From positions 32,385,850 through 32,449,849 of the forward strand of contig CM047429.1 of NCBI GenBank assembly GCA_026168455.1: a stretch of DNA of 64,000 nucleotides. Direction: 5' to 3'. The DNA comes from Theocolax elegans. Its lineage: Eukaryota > Arthropoda > Insecta > Hymenoptera > Cerocephalidae. The notes below the pieces were generated by a model. It was not told where the DNA came from. It did not search any database and saw only the letters and a program-made list of their open reading frames with translations. Position numbers and translations under genes: made by a program. Within the stretch, counting starts at the first letter, position 1. Each line of letters opens with the position of its first letter. Shown here piece after piece: positions 59,734-64,000 of the stretch.

Positions 59734-61300
59734 CTAATTGTCAAATATTTCGGTGTATACTATGTTTTTTGTAAAAAATTTTTCTTCTTGGTTTTTTCTT
59801 TTACTTGAATTTAAATTAATTTGATTATTATTATTGTTATTGTAAGGAGATTTATTGTTAATAAATATTTTTAAATTTTTTTTGGAAGTTGTTCTTGATA
59901 TTGCTACATATAGTTGTCCATTACTAAAAATAGGAGTATTTAAATGCAATCCAACATTAGTAAATGATTGACCTTGTGATTTATTTAGTGTCATAGCAAA
60001 ACTTAGTCTTACAGGAAATTGTCTTCTTACCATTTCAAATGGTATTTTATCTAATGATGGCTTTAAATCAATACGTGGTAATAAAACTATTTTACCAGAG
60101 TTTTTTCCTGTTATTATTTCTGCAGTAATTATATAATGTGATATGTCTTTGATTATTAATTTTTAGTCTGCCGGAAAATCAATATTTTGACGCACTCCCT
60201 GATCGACACTTTGTCCATGATCAATCGTTGATATAAGATACCTTATATACCAGTTTTCTGAGGGCGATATGCTCTTTCAAATCCCGGCAGCCTAAAGGTT
60301 TAATCATTTTCCACTACAAAGACCATTGTTAATATTTAAATTTCTTAAACAACTAACTATTGCTCCTTTTTTAACATCAGTTTATGAGGCGGAAGTCCAT
60401 TTGGAGTTAAAGATTTCAAAAACTCTGTTGGTATTGTTTCATTTAATTTGTCATTTAAATCGCTTTCGATTGTATCATCACTGTAATATGTATGTTTTTC
60501 TTCGTTGATTTTTTCTAATATATCACTATTAATTTTCAGAACATCTGCATTTAATGGTGATAATATAACTTTGTGGGCAGGTGTTTTATCAACAATATTG
60601 ATATTACTTCCAAAAATTTCTGTTATTAAATCCGATTCACAAATAAAACTTTTTGGAATCTCTCTTGCATTATTTTTTAATTCAAATTTTGTTGCAGTTT
60701 TGTTTTCTCTATGTCAAGTAACCAATATTTAAATTCATTATCTGAATTGAGTAATCTTAAATTTTGTTTTAATGAATATTTTGAAAATATGACCGCAAAT
60801 AGCTCTTTTTTATACAAGATTCTACTATTTTAGTTCTGTATCCGTGTCGAATTATTGGTAGAGTTTGTCTGAAGTCGCCAGATGTTATTATTACTTTTCC
60901 TCCAAAAGGTAGATTAGTTTTACAAATATCTTGAAAAAATCTATCAATGGCTTCAAAAGCATATTTTGAAACCATTGATATTTTATCCCATATTATAATT
61001 TTTATATTCAAAAAAAAAATTCCTTGTTTCGAATTAGGATTTATGTTACAAGTTGTTTCTTCATTAATATGCTATGGTAACTTAAATATACTATGGACTG
61101 TTTTGCCATTAATTAATAAATTTCCAGCTATATCAGTCCACGCCATTGTAATTAGGGGTATTTTATACAAAATTAAATACTGTATAATTACATTGTGTAA
61201 GTGGCTTTTACCACTACCTCCAGGACTATCGATGAAACACAATAAATTTCCCTTGGCGTTAATTACTGCATCAGTAATTATTCTGTTTTATATTATGGGA
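59734..61300 (-). pseudogene. Helitron-type Pif1-like helicase domain, broken
   Basis: Minus strand. Walker A is visible as CFIDSPGGSGKSHL (61,240-61,199). Walker B follows as IIIWDKISMVSKYAFEAIDR (near 60,990), where the usual catalytic Glu of DE is Lys. Next comes KVIITSGDFRQTLPIIRHG, a mid-region with PTEFLKSLTPNGLPPHKL, and LKKGAIVSCLRNLNINNGLC. The C-terminal motifs are MVRRQFPVRLSFAMTLNKSQ and NGQLYVAISRTTSKKNLKIF, and the frame stops at 59,734. Helitron replicases use this domain to unwind DNA during rolling-circle transposition. Several frameshifts and stops are present, and a ~150-bp insertion (60,155-60,304) splits GLC from LIIKDISHYIITAEI. No Rep (HUH) nuclease domain is visible upstream, so only the helicase half remains. 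Confidence 0.88.
60155..60304. mobile_element. MITE-like 150-bp insertion with ~20-bp imperfect inverted ends
   Basis: The left end ATTAATTTTTAGTCTGCCGG (60,155-60,174) and the complement of the right end, ATTAAACCTTTAGGCTGCCGG less its last base, (60,285-60,304) are alike. The perfect CTGCCGG core is shared. The insert interrupts conserved helicase coding sequence between GLC and LIIKDI. The internal sequence is non-coding. I could not define a target-site duplication. Confidence 0.55.
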
Positions 61301-61930
61301 AATTTCGGGAATCGGATTTTTTTATAAAGCATCTTATATTGATTTTTATTTATTTTGGATTATGTAGAAAGCGTTATGTGAAATTTTACATTAATTATTC
61401 AGTTTTTTATTATGGGGTAATTTATCAATAGTACTTTTTTGTATAGGTTCCATTATTGATTTTCAGTTATCCTGAGATTTTCATACATTGTTTGTAATAA
61501 AATTATATAAAACATTACTTCATATACTAGGATAACAGAAACTCATTAACGTATTCTCTATAAAAAGTGCTATTAACAAATTACCAATAATAAACAAATT
61601 AATAAGTACTGCTAAATAAATAAATAAATAAAATTTTGCAAAGGATGTATACATATCACATGACAATAAAAAATCAATAATAATTCCTTTATGAAAATTG
61701 CTATTGCAATAATAATTAAACTCTATTTCATACAAAAATAATTATTTTTACAGATAATTTCTATTTTTTTAATATTATCATTTTAATTCATCGTATAATA
61801 ATAATAATCATTAATTAATATACATATGATAATAAATCTATGTGGGTACAATTTCATAAATATTAATTGAATGTAATTAAATAATAAAATATTTTATAGT
61901 TTAATTTAAGATTATCTATTATATAATGAT
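61301..61930. other. AT-rich, no recognisable feature
   Basis: I searched this for the Rep part of the Helitron and for other coding sequence and found none. A (TAAA)n run lies near 61,612-61,632. Confidence 0.5.
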
Positions 61931-61934
61931 TTTT

Positions 61935-61972
61935 CATCGAGCGAGCCGGAGCGAGCGAGGATTTTAGCTAGT
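61935..61972 (+). other. Candidate Helitron 3' terminus
   Basis: A GAGCGAGCC/GAGCGAGCGAGG stretch (61,940-61,960) is followed by ATTTTAGCTAG and T. Many insect Helitrons end with a GC-rich subterminal stretch and CTAG inserted before T. The orientation is plus, opposite to the helicase, so it is more likely the end of a separate non-autonomous copy. There is no clear stem-loop. Confidence 0.3.
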
Positions 61973-62149
61973 TATTGTATTTAAAATCTTAGACGCTCCT
62001 CAAATAAATTCAATTAATGATACAGTGTATTTCTTCTCGTAGTTATGCTTACCTAATTCTAAGATACTTCTACCTCTGTTACTAAATTTTTTAGTACCTT
62101 ACAAGGTTACTTAAATTTGCTCATAGATGATTATTAGAGTACACACTTT

Positions 62150-63282
62150 AAAAATTTAATTACTGAAAACTCATATTATATTGTGCCTTTCACTGTAACA
62201 CATCATAGAGATGATACTGACACATGTCTGGATGTTCTTTTAGTCAATTCTAAGGATAAAATTAACTTTATAAAACAGTCTGATAGTCCTTTCTTCAATG
62301 GCCATGATTTCATTATTATCGATTATAATATTGTCTCTCAGATTTTAGCTTGTAAAACTTTTACTTATCGTGACTTTGCCAACTTTTCTGCTTCTGCTTC
62401 GCTCATGCAATTACGTCTTATCTTAATTCTATCTCGGCCATCCCTGTTGAATCTTATAATGTTGATACATATCTTACTAGAGGCCTGCGATGGCTCGGTC
62501 GGTAGGGCGTCGGGCTCGTAATCTGGAAGTCCCAGGTTCGATTCCCGCCCCGGCCGATTGCTACAAGCACCACTGGCGAATGTATTTTCAATAAGTGCTT
62601 TCTTCACCAAGACATCGTATGACTTCCGTCGCTGTTAGCACCGATTTGGAAGCATAAAAAGAGCGACATTAAGATAATAAAAAAACATATCTTACTACTC
62701 TCCATAATATTCTCATTGCAAATTTGGATAAGCATACACCTATAATTACTAAACAAGTTTGTCCGCATCCAGCTCCATGGCTTACCTTTCAACTTAAAAC
62801 CAAATGCAAATTACGCGATCGACTCTATAAAAGAGCCAAGAGATGTCGTGATCCGCATTTACTTAGCCAATATAAAATTATACGGAAGGAGTTTAAACGT
62901 GAATTAAAATCAGCATGTGATTCTTTCTACAAATTTTCGGAACTTCCAGATAAATCACAATGTTGGCGATTACTGAATAAGCTAGGCATTATAAGAGATA
63001 CTTATAACTCTCCACTCAAGTTTTTTACAGCTGAAGACCTAATTCGGCATTACTCCTCAGTCAGCAATCGTCATCCGGGCTGTACTACTGACCAGTTACA
63101 GGATATCTTTGGATTGCTTCCTGCAGATTATTATCCTCTCATCAAATCTGACCAAATTTCTTCCAACCAAGTCATGAAGACTCTTACTTCTTGCCCACCC
63201 AAAGCTAGAAGCCATAGTCTGGATGGTATCACTTTATCGTATTTTAAAGATATTTTTAAGATAATTGCGCCACCTCTTTCAG
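62150..63282 (+). pseudogene. CR1/Jockey-like LINE ORF2 fragment split by a SINE
   Basis: Plus strand. The endonuclease C-terminal part reads VPFTVTHHRDDTDTCLDVLL and SPFFNGHDFIIIDY (62,183-62,330), close to the equivalent part of the LINE at 52,120-52,452. After a SINE insertion (62,480-62,684) and a frame change, an open stretch from 62,724 gives NLDKHTPIITKQVCPHPAPW, LRDRLYKRAKR and the linker. It then reaches the RT start (CPPKARSHSLDGITLSYFKD) and ends abruptly at 63,282, where a TG-starting LTR-like sequence begins. ORF1, the N-terminal endonuclease and the RT catalytic region are all missing. The 190-codon stretch is otherwise clean, which suggests a fairly young copy. Confidence 0.82.
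62467..62697 (+). mobile_element. Second tRNA-derived SINE, with 13-bp target-site duplication
   Basis: A 205-bp insertion (62,480-62,684) sits between perfect ACATATCTTACTA duplications (62,467-62,479 and 62,685-62,697). The head is tRNA-like, with an A-box region TGGCTCGGTCGGTAGGGCG and a B box GGTTCGATTCCC. The anticodon-loop region reads CTCGTAA. The tail TCCGTCGCTGTTAGCA ... GCATAAAAAGAGCGACATTA ends in A-rich sequence and matches the tail of the SINE in PLE copies B and D, although the bodies differ. It interrupts a LINE on the same strand. Confidence 0.9.
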
Positions 63283-64000
63283 TGTCGCGTCCCGACGAAA
63301 ATTATGTTATTATTTTTCGTAAAAAAGTACTGCGTAGTTTAGAATAAAATTACGGCGTAGAAGAAAAACGAAATAAGGTTGATAAAGAATAATTCTAAGT
63401 AAATGCAGTAATATCAAATATAATTTATAGAGCTAAGGGACAGATTAATTTACGAGTGTTACAAACGAAAAAGAGACTGACAAATAGAGTTGAAGATATT
63501 ATTCGGATCCAATACGCATATAAGCGGCATCGCCGATAGTGAGATCGAAACGAAGGGTTGCGCAAGAGTTTTTTTTGTACTGCACTATAAAATCAATGAT
63601 CGGAGAAGAACCGGCGATGGGAAACATGGACTAGAAAATTCGAGCATTAGAAGGAAGTAATAAATTAAGCCGTTCTTTGGATAATGTCGCAGTAATAAAA
63701 GGGGGACAGCAAATTCTCCGAATTAACTACGAAGCGATACAGAAAATGCATGGGATTCGATAATTTTTAATCACGCACATCTAACGGCCCAATCGGGTGC
63801 AAACACAGAAAAATCGAGAACTACTTACGCAATTTCCATATAAGACAAAGCATAAGACAAGGACAGATGCATAGATTTTTAGGGTATATAAAGAGGACCC
63901 AGAAGAGACACAGCTACTCCTAATTTTTCATCTAAAGCTTTCGTAAGGCGAAGCTCTGCTAGTCTACTCCTTGACTTTTATCCGAGGGCGTGGCTCTGGT
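63283..64000 (+). mobile_element. Probable LTR 5' part with TATA box, running off the window
   Basis: TGTCGCGTCCCGACGAAAAT starts exactly where the LINE breaks off, as an LTR inserted into it would. About 600 bp in, TATATAAAG (63,885-63,893) is followed by a GGACCCAGAAGAGACACAG stretch, a sensible promoter and transcription-start arrangement for an LTR U3/R. No coding region is present and the 3' end lies beyond 64,000, so the class is undetermined. Confidence 0.5.

Noticed and set aside
5420..62545. tRNA genes at 5,430-5,500, 9,950-10,020 and 62,485-62,560
   Set aside because: Each is the head of a SINE with target-site duplications and a poly-A tail. The clover-leaf arms are degenerate.
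1..64000. Telomeric TTAGG arrays or rRNA genes
   Set aside because: I looked for both and saw neither.

Overview
This window looks like repeat-dominated heterochromatin from an arthropod genome, most likely an insect. I saw no prokaryotic signals and no confidently intact host gene. Nearly everything recognisable is satellite DNA or broken transposable element: Penelope-like elements (PLEs), CR1/Jockey-like LINEs, tRNA-derived SINEs, a Ty3/Gypsy element, LTR-like ends and a Helitron-type helicase. The insect assignment is inference. It rests on the transposon mix, on LINE ORF1 proteins with a zinc finger, coiled coil and baculovirus-FP-like domain, and on a primer-binding site matching the 3' end of insect tRNA-Lys(CTT) as I remember it.

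Layout. 1-880: ~96-bp satellite, then a diverged ~191-bp tandem pair. 1,364-10,399: four PLE copies in two head-to-head pairs (A-B and C-D). The pair is a tandem ~4.52-kb duplication that carries the same 441-bp SINE at the same site in B and D. 10,860-11,475: ~200-bp satellite. 11,476-30,350: a ~19-kb array of a 59-bp satellite, monomeric at both flanks and organised as a 118-bp dimer in the core, with two block duplications (~4.75 kb and ~2.71 kb). 30,391-31,530: a different, broken PLE. 31,560-32,830: LINE ORF1 remnant. 33,900-35,640: an unrecognised Cys-rich transposon-like coding remnant. 36,000-36,760: a GC-rich block with a candidate two-exon gene on the minus strand. 38,212-40,905: a LINE bounded on both sides by (CT)n. 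40,920-41,655: another LINE piece. 42,603-49,720: a minus-strand Gypsy element split by about 4.9 kb of plus-strand LTR/PBS/gag-like material and two LTR-like sequences. 50,120-50,612: the 96-bp satellite again, inverted. 51,077-56,629: two LINE copies on the minus strand. 56,630-59,720: a GC-rich inverted and tandem repeat complex. 59,734-61,300: Helitron helicase pseudogene with a MITE-like insertion. 62,150-63,282: a LINE interrupted by a second SINE. 63,283-64,000: a probable LTR start with a TATA box.

The parts do not form a pathway. They record layered insertion and duplication. The most informative signals are the palindromic PLE duplication dated by a shared SINE, the two SINE families sharing a 3' tail, the LINEs bounded by (CT)n, the hierarchical satellite array, and the 96-bp satellite with an internal inverted repeat found in opposite orientations 49 kb apart. 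Many duplicate copies differ mainly by 1-bp homopolymer indels, so part of the breakage may be consensus error. No element has an uninterrupted, complete coding set.
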